Below are positions 54,391-64,000 of a DNA stretch of 64,000 nucleotides, one piece after another. The translations under genes were made by a program, and so were the position numbers. The stretch is taken from assembly GCF_021228235.1 (NCBI RefSeq), contig NZ_JAJQRG010000008.1, forward strand, positions 1-64,000. Reading direction: 5' to 3'. The notes under the pieces were generated by a model. The model was not told the origin of the DNA. It ran no database searches and worked only from the letters and a program-made list of their open reading frames with translations. This stretch comes from Pseudophaeobacter flagellatus. Its GTDB lineage: Bacteria; Pseudomonadota; Alphaproteobacteria; Rhodobacterales; Rhodobacteraceae. How positions within the stretch are numbered: position 1 is the stretch's first letter; each line of letters starts with the position of its first letter.

Positions 54391-56451
54391 ATGTACCGAA
54401 TTTTGGATTGTTTGACGCAGCAGCACAATTACACGCTTGTCGTGGTGGCTGCGTTTGTCTGTTTGGTGGGGGTCAGTCTATCGGTTCTTCTGACCAACCG
54501 GCTTGTGGGTACTGCAGAGCGGCGGCGGCTGGTGCCGCTGGTGCTGTCCAGTATGATTGCAGGCGCGACGATCTGGTCGACGCATTTCATTGCGATGCTA
54601 GCCTACGAGCCGGGTTTTGAGCACGGATATGAACCGATTGTGACGGGCCTGTCGCTGCTAATTGCCATTCTGGGCGTCTGCGGGGTCAATGTGGTGCTTG
54701 TCTTCACCTCCGGGCGGCAGGTGCCCTATGTCGCAGGGGCGCTGTTCGGGGTTACGGTTTCGACAATGCACTACACCGGCATGCAGGCCTATCTGGTGCC
54801 GGGGGCCCTTGAATTGTCACTGGGGTATCTTGTGCTCTCGGTTGTGTTCGGGGTCGGCCTGGGGGCCTGCGGCTATTCTATTGCAGTCAAACAAAAGCTA
54901 GGCGTGAAAAACTGGGCGGCTGCAACGGGGCTGCTGGTCAGCGCCATCTGTGGCATGCATTTCATCGGCATGAGCGCAATTGACGTGCGGCTTAGCCCCT
55001 TGGTGGATGTGCCGACGCAGGTTATCTCAGATGCGACGTTGGGCACCGTGATCTTTGGGATCACGGGGGTTATTTTGCTTCTCGGATTTGCCTCGGCCAA
55101 CATTGAACAAAATGTCGAAAGCGTAGCCCGTAGACAACTGGCCCATGCCGCGCTGCATGATCCGCTCACCTCTATGGCGAACCGGATGTGGCTGACGCAG
55201 TTTTTGTCGGGGCTGCAGCGTCGCTTGCAGCAGGACGAAACCGAGCGCGCTGCCGTTTTGACCATTGACTTGAACCTGTTCAAAGAGGTGAACGACCTCT
55301 ACGGTCATGCTGTGGGCGACAAGGTCCTGCAGGCAGTGTCCGGGCGTCTGATCCGGCAGCAGGGCGCGGATGAATATATTGCGCGGGTGGGTGGCGACGA
55401 ATTTGTTGCGGTGAAGCTGGGGTTTCGGCGGATAGAAGAGGTTCACGCCTATGCGGAACGTTTGCACGCCTCGATTGTTGTTGATCCTATCGACCTAGAG
55501 CACCAATCGCTGCGGGTGGGGGCCGCCATTGGCATCGCGACCAGTCTTAAGGATGGTCGCGACCCGTTAGACCTCTTGCATAAATCTGACCTGGCGATGT
55601 ACCGGGCGAAAGCGGATATGATCTGCGACATCTGTCAGTTCAGCGAAGAAATGGTTCGTCAAAGCCGTGAAAAACTCCAACTGATCCAGGATCTGCGCCG
55701 TGCTTGTGCTGCTGGCGAGTTTGAGCTGGCCTACCAATTTCAAAATGATCTGAATTCGCTAGAGCCAGTCGGCTTTGAGGTGCTGTTGCGCTGGAACCAT
55801 CCCACACGTGGCCGGGTGAAACCGGATGAGTTCATCCCAATCGCCGAAGAGACCGGGCTGATCCGCGAGATCGGCTATTGGGTTCTGAAAACGGCCTGCA
55901 AAGAAGCCGCCGGATGGACGCGCCCCTTTCAGGTGGCGGTCAATGTCGCGCCGCAACAGTTGGTGCAGCCCTCCTTTGTCGAAGACGTGATGGATGTCTT
56001 GTTCGAGACCGGTTTGGCACCGGAAAGGCTGGAGCTGGAAATCACCGAATCCAGCATCATCGACGACAAGGTTCATACCTTGAAGGTGATGCATCAGCTG
56101 AAAAACTATGGTGTGCGCATTGCGATGGACGATTTCGGCACCGGGTATTCTTCTCTTGCAACCTTGCAGACCTTCCCCTTCGACAAGATCAAGATTGATC
56201 AGAGCTTTGTGCGTGGTGTGCATCAGAATGAACAAAGTGCAGCCATTGTGCGCTCTACTCTGTTGCTGGGCTCTGCGTTGAATATTCCTGTCCTGGCCGA
56301 GGGGGTCGAGGGTGAAGAAGAGTTGCTCTTTCTGCAGCAGGAGAAGTGCAATTCTGTTCAGGGATTCTATTTTGGCACCCCGATGAACCGCGAGGAGATG
56401 CGGCGGATCGTGAATAAGGTCACCTTGCCCAGATCAGGGCAATCGGCGTGA
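54391..56451 (+). CDS. MHYT-sensor diguanylate cyclase/phosphodiesterase
   Basis: A 686-residue protein: seven membrane helices with the MHYT motifs THFIAML, MHYTGMQ and MHFIGMS (residues about 60-200), a GGDEF domain with intact RVGGDEFV, and an EAL domain with EVLLRW, DDFGTGYSSL, KIDQSF and EGVE. Both catalytic domains look competent; EVL for EAL is a common active variant. MHYT domains are thought to bind copper and sense O2, CO or NO. The ATG at 54391 is chosen over GTG at 54352, which would add residues before the first helix. Confidence 0.92.
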   Translation: MYRILDCLTQQHNYTLVVVAAFVCLVGVSLSVLLTNRLVGTAERRRLVPLVLSSMIAGATIWSTHFIAMLAYEPGFEHGYEPIVTGLSLLIAILGVCGVNVVLVFTSGRQVPYVAGALFGVTVSTMHYTGMQAYLVPGALELSLGYLVLSVVFGVGLGACGYSIAVKQKLGVKNWAAATGLLVSAICGMHFIGMSAIDVRLSPLVDVPTQVISDATLGTVIFGITGVILLLGFASANIEQNVESVARRQLAHAALHDPLTSMANRMWLTQFLSGLQRRLQQDETERAAVLTIDLNLFKEVNDLYGHAVGDKVLQAVSGRLIRQQGADEYIARVGGDEFVAVKLGFRRIEEVHAYAERLHASIVVDPIDLEHQSLRVGAAIGIATSLKDGRDPLDLLHKSDLAMYRAKADMICDICQFSEEMVRQSREKLQLIQDLRRACAAGEFELAYQFQNDLNSLEPVGFEVLLRWNHPTRGRVKPDEFIPIAEETGLIREIGYWVLKTACKEAAGWTRPFQVAVNVAPQQLVQPSFVEDVMDVLFETGLAPERLELEITESSIIDDKVHTLKVMHQLKNYGVRIAMDDFGTGYSSLATLQTFPFDKIKIDQSFVRGVHQNEQSAAIVRSTLLLGSALNIPVLAEGVEGEEELLFLQQEKCNSVQGFYFGTPMNREEMRRIVNKVTLPRSGQSA

Positions 56452-56515
56452 TCCTGTCGGACCTATCTTCGGCCCAGTGGAGGCCGCGGCCGCCAACCGC
56501 CGCTGCGATCTAGGG

Positions 56516-59065
56516 TCAGTCAACGGATACAAAGCTTGGCGCAGTTTCAAGAGGCGGCTGGGAGAGTACGGTTTCAACCGCCAAGAGCAGGTCTTTTGTG
56601 CGTATCGGTTTTGTCAGAACATGTCTCCCCGCAGGCAGATCCCTGGTGATATCGGATAGGGCCTGGGAATGACCTGTCATTAGAATGATGCGCAAAGAGG
56701 GCTGTTTCGCCCGCAATTTATGGGCAAGGGTTGTTCCTTGCATCTGGCCGGGCATCACAATGTCGCTGAGCAAAAGATCAAATCGGTCAGCGCTTTCAAA
56801 GGCCGACAGCGCGTGATCTCCAGAGGTGGCGGAAATGACACTATGACCAGCCTGGCTGAGAGTTGTTTCCAGCATTACCAGCAGGCTGGGGGAATCCTCT
56901 ACAAGGAGAATACGCGCTTTTCTTCCCTTGCGCGGCAGGACGGCAATGGCTGGGTCAAAGGGCAGTTCTCCTTTTGCGGTGCGGGTCGTTTGGGCGGGAA
57001 AATAAAGATCAAACTTGGTGCCTGCGCCAAGTTCTGACTGGACCAGAACCAGCCCCCCCGTTTGTTCCATGAACCCCTGCACCACCGAAAGCCCAAGTCC
57101 GCTGCCCTGGGTAGGGCCCTTGGTGGTATAAAACGGATCAAAGATGTCCTTCAGCGCCGCCTCGGGGATGCCTTGCCCGCTATCGACGACGGACAGCATG
57201 AGATAGAAACCGGGGGGCTGGTCTTCCTTGACCGTCTTGAGAAAATCCTCATCCAGCAAGACGTTGGAGGTTTCGATCAACAGGCTGCCGCCGTTGGGCA
57301 TCGCATCGCGGGCATTCAGCATCAGGTTGAGCAGGGTGCTTTCTGTGGTGCTTGGGTCTGCGGCAATGAGCCAGGCTTCGTTTTCCAACCGGGTCGTGAT
57401 TTCTATGGTCTCGGGCAAGATCCGGCCAGCCCAATTCCGGGTGTCCTTGATGATCTGGTTCAGCTCCAGCTGTTTTGGCGCAAGCGGCGCGCGGCGCGCA
57501 AAGGTCAGCATGTTCTGGGTCAGATCTGCTGCCCGCAAGGTGGCACGGATCGCATCCTCCACGTGGGACTGGGTGATCTTGGAGGTTTCGCAGTCCTGAA
57601 TTAGTTCAAGGTTGCCAAGAATGACGGCCAGAAGGTTGTTGAAGTCATGGGCAATGCCACCGGTCAGGTTGCCGATTGCTTCCATTTTTTGTGACTGGCG
57701 CAGCTTTTCACCCAGAAGTATGAATTCGGAAATATCCTGGATCATACCCACCACCTGGAGTTCGTCTTTGGTGCCTCCGATATGCACCTGTCCCTGCATG
57801 CGTAGTGTGATTTCCTTGTCAGCGGTGGAACTGACCCTGAATTCGCAGCCAAAGGGCCAGCCGTTCTGCCAGCATTTACGCACCGCAGATTGTAGCGGGG
57901 CCTGGTCGTCGGGATGGGCGTGCCGGGCGCAGAAATCATCAAATGATGATATCTTTTCGCTGATCGGAGCGCCCAGAAGCTGCAAGATTTCTTCGTCGCA
58001 GTTGAAGAGATTATCTGACGAAATGGAAAACCTGCCCATTTTGGCGATGCGATGCGCATCATGCAGCTGGCGTTCGCTGACCTTCAGGCCTGCCCGGTCG
58101 CGTTGGCTGCGCCGGATGGAAAACAGCGCCAGCAGAAAAATGAACCCGATACTGATGCCAAGTACCGGGGCCGAGGACAGCAGGATCGAGGTCCCTTTGG
58201 CCATTGGGTGCCAGGCCAGATAGGCCGGGTCTGCATCTGGATCGGAGGTGTCGGGGGTTAGCGGCAGGCCGATCATTCCAGAGGGGATCTCTGGCGCCAG
58301 CACCAGATCTTCTAGCGGCAAGGCTGCCAGCAGAGTTTCCAAATGCGCAGCGTCCAGAACATGTAGGGTGATCAGAACATAAGGCGCGCGTTGGGCAACC
58401 GGGATACCGCCTGGATCGGGGACAATGGCAAAATAGGTGGCCAGGGCAAAGTCTTTACCAAACTGGTAAAGCTTAACCTGCGACAGCTTGGAAACATATG
58501 GTGAGAAATTTCCGCTCTGCGTGGAGTTCTGCGTCAGGATATCAAGATAGTTTTGCTGTATGCGCGGAATGCTTTCGTCTGACAGGATCTGTTGAAAATT
58601 CCGCGCTGGGGGGGCGGTGCTATTCTGTTCTACGAAGTTTCGGTAGGCAATCTCGCGATCCGGGGTGATCAGGAACAGGGCATCGTAGTCCGAGACGGTG
58701 GCCAGATCGGTTGCAAACCGTTCCTCGATCCAAGGCCGTGAAAACTGGGTGTCAATCTTGAGATAGGCGGCGTTTGAAGCGGCGTAGCGCTCCAGCTGGA
58801 AGTTCAGCTTCTGCTTGTGGCTTTCAAACACGTTCGAGACGGCAACAATTTCGCGTTTGAAGGCATCCTTTTCAGCGGAAAGGATCTTTAAAAAAACCGA
58901 GGCAAAGACAAGAACCAGTGCAAGAAAGGCCAAGAGGATTGTGATATTGGCAGGGGGAATAATTTTTGTGAAATAGTCGTACAGTTTCAACTCCGGCTGG
59001 GCGGTACCCTCCTGGCTGTCCTGGGTTTTGGGGTCTTGTAACAGAGTGTTGCCTCCGTAGATCAC
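56516..59065 (-). CDS. hybrid sensor histidine kinase/response regulator
   Basis: An 849-residue protein: membrane helix near residues 40-62, extracytoplasmic sensor to about 285, second helix (ISIGFIFLLALFSI), a PAS-like domain, HisKA with GGIAHDFNNLLAVILGNLEL, an HATPase domain (NLMLNARDAMPNGG, DSGQGIPE, GSGLGLSVVQGF) and a C-terminal receiver (ILLVEDSP, LLSDIVMPGQ). No separate regulator gene is adjacent. Starts are GTG 59065 or TTG 59068; no ATG fits. Transcribed convergently with the c-di-GMP gene. Confidence 0.92.
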   Translation of the reverse strand: MIYGGNTLLQDPKTQDSQEGTAQPELKLYDYFTKIIPPANITILLAFLALVLVFASVFLKILSAEKDAFKREIVAVSNVFESHKQKLNFQLERYAASNAAYLKIDTQFSRPWIEERFATDLATVSDYDALFLITPDREIAYRNFVEQNSTAPPARNFQQILSDESIPRIQQNYLDILTQNSTQSGNFSPYVSKLSQVKLYQFGKDFALATYFAIVPDPGGIPVAQRAPYVLITLHVLDAAHLETLLAALPLEDLVLAPEIPSGMIGLPLTPDTSDPDADPAYLAWHPMAKGTSILLSSAPVLGISIGFIFLLALFSIRRSQRDRAGLKVSERQLHDAHRIAKMGRFSISSDNLFNCDEEILQLLGAPISEKISSFDDFCARHAHPDDQAPLQSAVRKCWQNGWPFGCEFRVSSTADKEITLRMQGQVHIGGTKDELQVVGMIQDISEFILLGEKLRQSQKMEAIGNLTGGIAHDFNNLLAVILGNLELIQDCETSKITQSHVEDAIRATLRAADLTQNMLTFARRAPLAPKQLELNQIIKDTRNWAGRILPETIEITTRLENEAWLIAADPSTTESTLLNLMLNARDAMPNGGSLLIETSNVLLDEDFLKTVKEDQPPGFYLMLSVVDSGQGIPEAALKDIFDPFYTTKGPTQGSGLGLSVVQGFMEQTGGLVLVQSELGAGTKFDLYFPAQTTRTAKGELPFDPAIAVLPRKGRKARILLVEDSPSLLVMLETTLSQAGHSVISATSGDHALSAFESADRFDLLLSDIVMPGQMQGTTLAHKLRAKQPSLRIILMTGHSQALSDITRDLPAGRHVLTKPIRTKDLLLAVETVLSQPPLETAPSFVSVD

Positions 59066-59158
59066 CAATCCAATATCAATTATTATCAGGCTGTATTCAG
59101 GCAGCCAGAGGTGTTTTATGCGTTTCCACCTTCATTTCTGCGTCCGGAAAACGGGCGC

Positions 59159-59182
59159 GGGGGCCAAACTTGTGCGGCCCCC
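59159..59182. repeat. GC-rich hairpin in a divergent promoter region
   Basis: GGGGGCC and GGCCCCC flank a 10-base loop. It lies in the 350-base gap between the kinase gene and pgi. No T run follows on either strand; role unknown. Confidence 0.45.
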
Positions 59183-59343
59183 CCCAGGGCGGGTCTTTCT
59201 GGGTCTTGGCGGTAGGCTAGCAGCTTTGGCCTGTGTGGTCACCCCAAACAGTTCCGTATTCTCCACCTGGGAAATAGCCCCATTCTCCTGAGTGGCACAC
59301 AGATGCTAGACAGCGGCTGTGCTTCGACTTCTCTTTGCTTCTT

Positions 59344-59355
59344 GTTAGCGCTAAC
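59344..59355. promoter_or_regulatory. LacI-family operator before pgi-zwf-edd
   Basis: GTTAGCGCTAAC is a perfect 12-bp palindrome with the central CG step typical of LacI-family sites (TGTTAGCGCTAACA form). It lies 60 bases upstream of the pgi ATG. The regulator gene is not in the window. Confidence 0.75.
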
Positions 59356-59415
59356 TGTATTGCATAAGAGCGAAAGGCATGATTCGGCCAACTGGCTTTG
59401 GTAAGGGTTTTTGAA

Positions 59416-61041
59416 ATGGACAAATATTGGGCAGGGTTGACGGATCATCGTCGGCGCACCTCTGAGATTGCGATCTCAAAGCTTTTTCAAGATGACCCGC
59501 AGCGGTTTCAGGCGTTTTCCGCCGAAGCGGACGGTATGTTGCTGGACTATTCCAAGACCGCGCTGGATGAGACTGCGCTTGCCGGACTGATAGAACTGGC
59601 AGAGCAGGCCGGGCTTGCTGACCGCATCGCCGAGATGTTTCGGGGTGATGCGATCAATGTGACCGAAAAGCGGCCGGCCCTGCATACGGCCCTGCGCGCG
59701 CCGGGCGGTGCAGTGGTTGAAGTCGATGGCGAGGACGTGATGCCTGGCGTTCGCCACACGTTAGAGCGGATGGAAGGGTTTGCCGGTGCGGTGCGCAGTG
59801 GTGCCCACAAGAGCGCAACCGGTGCACGCTTTACCGATGTTGTGAACATTGGCATTGGTGGTTCTGATCTGGGGCCGGTGATGGCCACGCTGGCACTGGC
59901 ACCCTATCATGATGGGCCGCGCTGCCATTATGTTTCCAACGTGGATGGGGCAGACATTACCGACTGCCTGAAGGGGCTGGATCCGCAGACCACGCTGATT
60001 ATCATTGCCTCCAAATCCTTTGGCACCATCGAAACCATGACCAATGCGGCAACGGCGATTACCTGGCTGCGCGGCACCCTGGGAGAGCAAGCCAGCCAGC
60101 ATCTTGTGGCTGTTTCAAGCGCGCAGGACAGGACGGCCGCGTTTGGCATCCCGCCAGAGCGGGTCTTTGGTTTCGCGGATTGGGTCGGGGGGCGGTATTC
60201 GCTTTGGGGGCCCGTGGGCCTGCCGGTGCTGCTGGCGGTCGGGCGGGATAACTTTCGTGCCATGCTGAGCGGTGCGGCGGCGATGGACTGTCATTTCCAA
60301 ACTGCGGATCTGCGTCAGAACCTGCCGGTTCTGTTGGGGCTGATTGGCATCTGGCACAGCAATATCTGCGGCTACGCCACTCGGGCGATTTTGCCCTATG
60401 ATCAACGTCTGGCCCGTCTGCCGGCCTATCTGCAACAGTTGGATATGGAAAGTAACGGCAAGGGCGTCACGCTGGAGGGCGCAAAGGTTAGCCGGGCCTC
60501 TGGTCCCATTGTCTGGGGCGAACCCGGCACCAATGGCCAGCATGCCTTTTATCAACTGTTGCATCAGGGCACCCATGTGGTGCCGACTGAATTCTTGATT
60601 GCAGCAACCGGCCATGAGCCAGAGCTGTCGCATCAGCATGACCTGCTGAAGGCCAATTGCCTGGCGCAATCAAAGGCACTGATGGCCGGGCGGTTGCCCG
60701 AGCAGGCGCGCGCGCTGGCCGAAAGCCGTGGCCATACTGGCACCGATCTGGAGCGCATGACCGCGCATCTGACCTTCCCGGGCAACCGCCCTTCGGTTAC
60801 ACTGGCCTATCCGCGGCTAACCCCCTTTGTGCTGGGGCAGATCATTGCTCTGTATGAACACCGGGTGTTCACCGAGGGCGCCATCTGGGGCATCAACTCC
60901 TTTGATCAATGGGGGGTGGAACTGGGCAAGGAACTCGCTGAGAGTCTGCTGCCTCTTGTTCAGGGCGGCAAAGACCCCAGCAAAGACAGCTCTACCCTTG
61001 GGCTTGTGGCCAAGCTCTCTGTGCCTAAACCCGCAATCTGA
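59416..61041 (+). CDS. pgi: glucose-6-phosphate isomerase
   Basis: A 541-residue enzyme with the family blocks [32 protein letters not shown], the GSSVH-equivalent region, [26 protein letters not shown] and [11 protein letters not shown]. It interconverts glucose-6-P and fructose-6-P, feeding zwf directly downstream. ATG after GGTAAGGG; an upstream TTG at 59398 is less likely. First gene of the operon. Confidence 0.95.
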   Translation: MDKYWAGLTDHRRRTSEIAISKLFQDDPQRFQAFSAEADGMLLDYSKTALDETALAGLIELAEQAGLADRIAEMFRGDAINVTEKRPALHTALRAPGGAVVEVDGEDVMPGVRHTLERMEGFAGAVRSGAHKSATGARFTDVVNIGIGGSDLGPVMATLALAPYHDGPRCHYVSNVDGADITDCLKGLDPQTTLIIIASKSFGTIETMTNAATAITWLRGTLGEQASQHLVAVSSAQDRTAAFGIPPERVFGFADWVGGRYSLWGPVGLPVLLAVGRDNFRAMLSGAAAMDCHFQTADLRQNLPVLLGLIGIWHSNICGYATRAILPYDQRLARLPAYLQQLDMESNGKGVTLEGAKVSRASGPIVWGEPGTNGQHAFYQLLHQGTHVVPTEFLIAATGHEPELSHQHDLLKANCLAQSKALMAGRLPEQARALAESRGHTGTDLERMTAHLTFPGNRPSVTLAYPRLTPFVLGQIIALYEHRVFTEGAIWGINSFDQWGVELGKELAESLLPLVQGGKDPSKDSSTLGLVAKLSVPKPAI

Positions 61042-61084
61042 CGCGCCCGCTGCGGCGCTGCTTCTTTCTGGATCTGATATCGAC

Positions 61085-62545
61085 ATGGTTTCTCGCGTTA
61101 TCCCCGTTGACCCCTTTGATCTGGTGCTGTTCGGCGCCACTGGCGATTTGGCCCGGCGCAAGATCCTTCCCAGTCTGTTCCATCGGTTTCAGATCGCCCA
61201 GTTCTGCCCCAAGAGCCGCATCATTGGCACCTCGCGCAGCAAACTGGATCGCGCCGGATTTCAGGATTTTGTTGCCGCTGCAATCCGCGAATTTGGCCAA
61301 GAGGGTGAAACCGGAGAGGACGATATCGCGGCTTTTGTTGATCTGCTGGATTATGTGCCGGTGGATGCCAAGGGCGATACCGGCTGGCAGGAGCTGAAGA
61401 CCCATCTGCGCGCCGATGTTATCCGGGTGTTCTACCTCTCGGTGGGGCCCAGCCTGTTTCCCGAAATCGCCAGTCGGCTGAACAGTAACGGAATCGCCAC
61501 CCCCGAAAGCCGGATTGTGCTTGAAAAACCCTTTGGCCATGATCTGGTCTCGGCACAGGCGCTGAATGCCGCGCTGAGCCAGCATTTCAGCGAGAGCCAG
61601 ATCTACCGGATTGATCACTATCTGGGCAAGGAAACGGTGCAGAACCTGATGGCGCTGCGCTTTGCCAATTCGCTGTTTGAACCGCTGTGGAATTCTACCC
61701 ATGTCGACCATGTGCAGATCACCGTTGCCGAACGTATTGGCGTTGCCGGGCGAGGGGAGTATTATGACCGCTCTGGTGCCATGCGGGATATGGTGCAAAA
61801 CCACCTGATGCAGCTCTTGTGTCTCACCGCGATGGAACCACCTTCGCGCTTTACCCCCAACGCGGTTCGTGATGAAAAGGTAAAGGTGATAGAGTCGCTG
61901 GAGCCGGTGTCTGAGAATGATCTGGCGCGGGGCCAGTATCGTAGCAATGCCGCCACCGCCGAGGCGGACAGCTATCATGACCACGCAGGCAATGCCGATA
62001 GCACAACAGAGAGCTTTATTGCGCTGAAGGTACATGTGGCCAATTGGCGCTGGGCGGGCACGCCGTTTTATCTGCGTACGGGAAAATGCCTGCGTGCCCG
62101 TGAAAGCGAAATCGCGGTCTACTTCCGTGATCCGCCGCATAACATTTTTGAAGGTGCTGCCGGGGTGCATGGCAATGTTCTGGTGATCCGGCTGCAACCG
62201 GACGAAGGCATCACCCTGCGGACCACAATCAAGGATCCGGGGCCTGGGGGCATGCGCCTAACCGTGGCCAATTTGGATATGACCTTTGCGGATTCCCTGC
62301 CAGAAGCAGGCCGTCCACAGGATGCCTATGAGAGGCTGATCATGGATGTGGTCCGGGGCAATCAGACCCTGTTCATGCGCGGCGACGAGGTAGAGGCCGC
62401 CTGGGCCTGGGCTGATCCGATCATTGCCGACTGGAGCCAGTCCGGCGCGAAGCCGCAGCTCTATGATCCGGGCAGCTCTGGGCCGGATGATTCCCTGTTG
62501 CTGATGCACCGCGACAACCGTCGCTGGCGCGGTATCGGTTCCTGA
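61085..62545 (+). CDS. zwf: glucose-6-phosphate 1-dehydrogenase
   Basis: A 486-residue dehydrogenase: NADP-binding FGATGDLARRKILPSL and the active-site RIDHYLGKETVQNLMALRFAN. First step of the Entner-Doudoroff and pentose phosphate routes. It lies 43 bases after pgi. The ATG at 61085 gives the conserved start; the frame is open further upstream inside pgi, which is ignored. Confidence 0.96.
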   Translation: MVSRVIPVDPFDLVLFGATGDLARRKILPSLFHRFQIAQFCPKSRIIGTSRSKLDRAGFQDFVAAAIREFGQEGETGEDDIAAFVDLLDYVPVDAKGDTGWQELKTHLRADVIRVFYLSVGPSLFPEIASRLNSNGIATPESRIVLEKPFGHDLVSAQALNAALSQHFSESQIYRIDHYLGKETVQNLMALRFANSLFEPLWNSTHVDHVQITVAERIGVAGRGEYYDRSGAMRDMVQNHLMQLLCLTAMEPPSRFTPNAVRDEKVKVIESLEPVSENDLARGQYRSNAATAEADSYHDHAGNADSTTESFIALKVHVANWRWAGTPFYLRTGKCLRARESEIAVYFRDPPHNIFEGAAGVHGNVLVIRLQPDEGITLRTTIKDPGPGGMRLTVANLDMTFADSLPEAGRPQDAYERLIMDVVRGNQTLFMRGDEVEAAWAWADPIIADWSQSGAKPQLYDPGSSGPDDSLLLMHRDNRRWRGIGS

Positions 62546-62625
62546 TATTGCTGGTGCTCCAGATGATATGACGCTGTTAATGCCTGCTTTAATGCCCCCT
62601 GTCAGACACCCGAAAGGTCTCTCAT

Positions 62626-64000
62626 ATGCGTTTAAATAAAACACTCGCCGAGGTCACCGACCGGATCATTGCCCGCTCTGCGCCAACCCGCCGTGCCTAT
62701 CTGGACCGGATGTCCGCTGCCGCTGGTAAGGGCCCGGCGCGGGCCCATCTGAGCTGCTCTGGCCAGGCGCATGCCTATGCTGCGGCGGGGGCGGATCAGG
62801 CCAGTCTGGCGCAGGCCAGCAGCGGGCATCTGGGGATTGTCACCGCCTATAACGATATGCTTTCGGCGCATCAGCCGTTCGAGAGCTATCCAGCCCTGAT
62901 CCGCGACGCACTGCGCGCCGCCGGGGGCACGGCGCAGGTGGCGGGTGGGGTGCCGGCCATGTGTGATGGCGTCACCCAGGGCGAGGCAGGCATGGAGCTG
63001 AGCCTGTTTTCCCGCGATACCATTGCCATGGCAACGGGCATCGCGCTCAGCCACAATGTCTTTGATGCGGCGGTCTATCTTGGCGTCTGTGACAAGATCG
63101 TGCCGGGGCTGGTGATCGGTGCCCAGGCCTTTGGCCATTTGCCTGCGGTTTTCCTGCCTGCCGGGCCGATGACCAGTGGTCTTGCCAATGATGAAAAGGC
63201 GCAGATCCGCCAGAAATACGCCTCGGGCGAGGTTGACCGTGCCACGTTGTTGCAGGCCGAAATGGCTGCCTATCACGGCCCCGGCACCTGCACCTTTTAC
63301 GGCACTGCCAATTCCAATCAGATGCTGATGGAGTTCATGGGGCTGCATCTGCCGGGCTCCAGCTTTGTCAATCCGGGCACCCCTCTGCGCGAGGCCTTGA
63401 CCGTTGAGGGGGCCAAACGGGCGCTATCGCTGAGCGCGCTGGGCAACAACTATACGCCGGTCTGCCAGATCCTGGATGAAAAGACTTATGCCAATGGCAT
63501 CACGGGCCTGATGGCGACCGGGGGCTCTACCAATCTGTTGATCCACCTGATTGCCATGGCGCGAGCGGGGGGTATCATTCTGGATTGGCAGGATTTCTCG
63601 GATCTGTCCGACGTGGTGCCACTGCTGGCGCGTGTCTATCCAAACGGGCTGGCGGATGTAAATCATTTCCATGCGGCTGGCGGCTTGGGCTTCATGATTA
63701 AGGAGCTGCTCAACGCGGGCTTTCTTCACGCTGATACCAAAACCATCGCGGGCGCTGGCCTTGAGACCTACGCACAGGAACCTTTTCTGTCGGACGAGGA
63801 TGGGCTGACCTTCCGCCCCACACCGCAAGAGACGCTGAACGCGGCCATTGTCCGCCCGGCCAGCGCGCCGTTTCAGGCAACGGGCGGGTTGAAACGGCTG
63901 ACCGGGTCTCTGGGCACGGCGGTTATCAAGGTTTCGGCGGTGGATGAAAAACACCACGTGATCGAAGCACCGGCGCGGGTCTTTCACGATCAAGAGGACG
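62626..64000 (+). CDS. edd: phosphogluconate dehydratase, 3-prime end outside window
   Basis: The frame runs from ATG 62626 to the window end (458 codons) without a stop. Family blocks: [55 protein letters not shown], which carry the 4Fe-4S cysteines, and [17 protein letters not shown]. The enzyme makes 2-keto-3-deoxy-6-phosphogluconate, the committed Entner-Doudoroff step. Likely co-transcribed with pgi and zwf; eda is expected next but is not visible. Confidence 0.95.
   Translation, partial: MRLNKTLAEVTDRIIARSAPTRRAYLDRMSAAAGKGPARAHLSCSGQAHAYAAAGADQASLAQASSGHLGIVTAYNDMLSAHQPFESYPALIRDALRAAGGTAQVAGGVPAMCDGVTQGEAGMELSLFSRDTIAMATGIALSHNVFDAAVYLGVCDKIVPGLVIGAQAFGHLPAVFLPAGPMTSGLANDEKAQIRQKYASGEVDRATLLQAEMAAYHGPGTCTFYGTANSNQMLMEFMGLHLPGSSFVNPGTPLREALTVEGAKRALSLSALGNNYTPVCQILDEKTYANGITGLMATGGSTNLLIHLIAMARAGGIILDWQDFSDLSDVVPLLARVYPNGLADVNHFHAAGGLGFMIKELLNAGFLHADTKTIAGAGLETYAQEPFLSDEDGLTFRPTPQETLNAAIVRPASAPFQATGGLKRLTGSLGTAVIKVSAVDEKHHVIEAPARVFHDQED

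Noticed and set aside
59159-59182. Intrinsic terminator
   Set aside because: No T run on either strand and the flanking genes diverge, so no transcript needs to end there.
61025-62197. 390-codon frame antisense to zwf
   Set aside because: Shadow of zwf, which has all catalytic motifs.

Overview
The window comes from an alphaproteobacterial chromosome, most likely a marine Rhodobacteraceae (Roseobacter-group) bacterium close to Phaeobacter or Pseudophaeobacter. The evidence is a GC-rich, tightly packed gene layout with many 4-base ATGA overlaps, an initiator tRNA with alphaproteobacterial features, an alphaproteobacterial intergenic repeat, and gene sets typical of the group: betaine and hydroxyproline use, methionine gamma-lyase with a dedicated 2-oxobutyrate dehydrogenase, and Entner-Doudoroff sugar catabolism. 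No database search was possible, so every assignment rests on reading the translated sequence.

Layout. 0-3.5 kb: tRNA-fMet followed by a decayed defence-type island (yhaO intact; yhaN, an SNF2-type helicase, a sacsin-like ATPase and a serine recombinase only as fragments; an XRE/ImmA pair). 3.9-9.7 kb: a nitric-oxide / anaerobic-ubiquinone operon (DUF2478, hemerythrin, UbiT, UbiU, UbiV, NnrS) divergent from an NsrR-like Rrf2 regulator across a paired inverted operator. 10-15.5 kb: a YtfQRT-YjfF-type sugar ABC importer with its own FadR-type regulator. 15.7-18.3 kb: small secreted and hypothetical proteins, a glycosyltransferase and a cold shock protein. 18.4-21.2 kb: a hydroxyproline catabolic pair under a GntR regulator. 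21.6-25.6 kb: a chemoreceptor and a BlaI/M56 pair. 25.9-32.1 kb: a complete glycerol-type ABC importer operon.

32.2-37.05 kb is the right end of a Mu-like prophage in an advanced state of decay: a tail-tip remnant, a DUF935 portal fragment trapped between two copies of a 150-bp repeat, and then an intact-looking overlapping gene cassette. That cassette holds a Com-like zinc finger, a small basic protein, an ABC-ATPase fused to a GNAT domain, a formyltransferase and a 209-residue protein of unknown function. Mu carries com-mom, a DNA hypermodification module, at the equivalent place, so this is the best candidate here for an undescribed system. 37-44.7 kb holds a DUF2254 protein, an IS3 scrap and a copper-handling cluster (TolC-like protein, multicopper oxidase, cupredoxin, CusF-like protein, cytochrome c). 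A second phage-like gene remnant at 44.8 kb ends in front of the same terminator sequence found at 32.2 kb.

45.2-47.8 kb: a GbcAB-type Rieske oxygenase system (betaine demethylation) preceded by a cobalamin riboswitch, an unexpected pairing. 48.1-52.3 kb: mdeB-mdeA and the divergent Lrp-type mdeR for methionine breakdown. 52.6-59.1 kb: a photolyase, an MHYT-GGDEF-EAL protein and a hybrid histidine kinase. 59.3-64 kb: pgi-zwf-edd behind a LacI-family palindrome; edd runs off the window.
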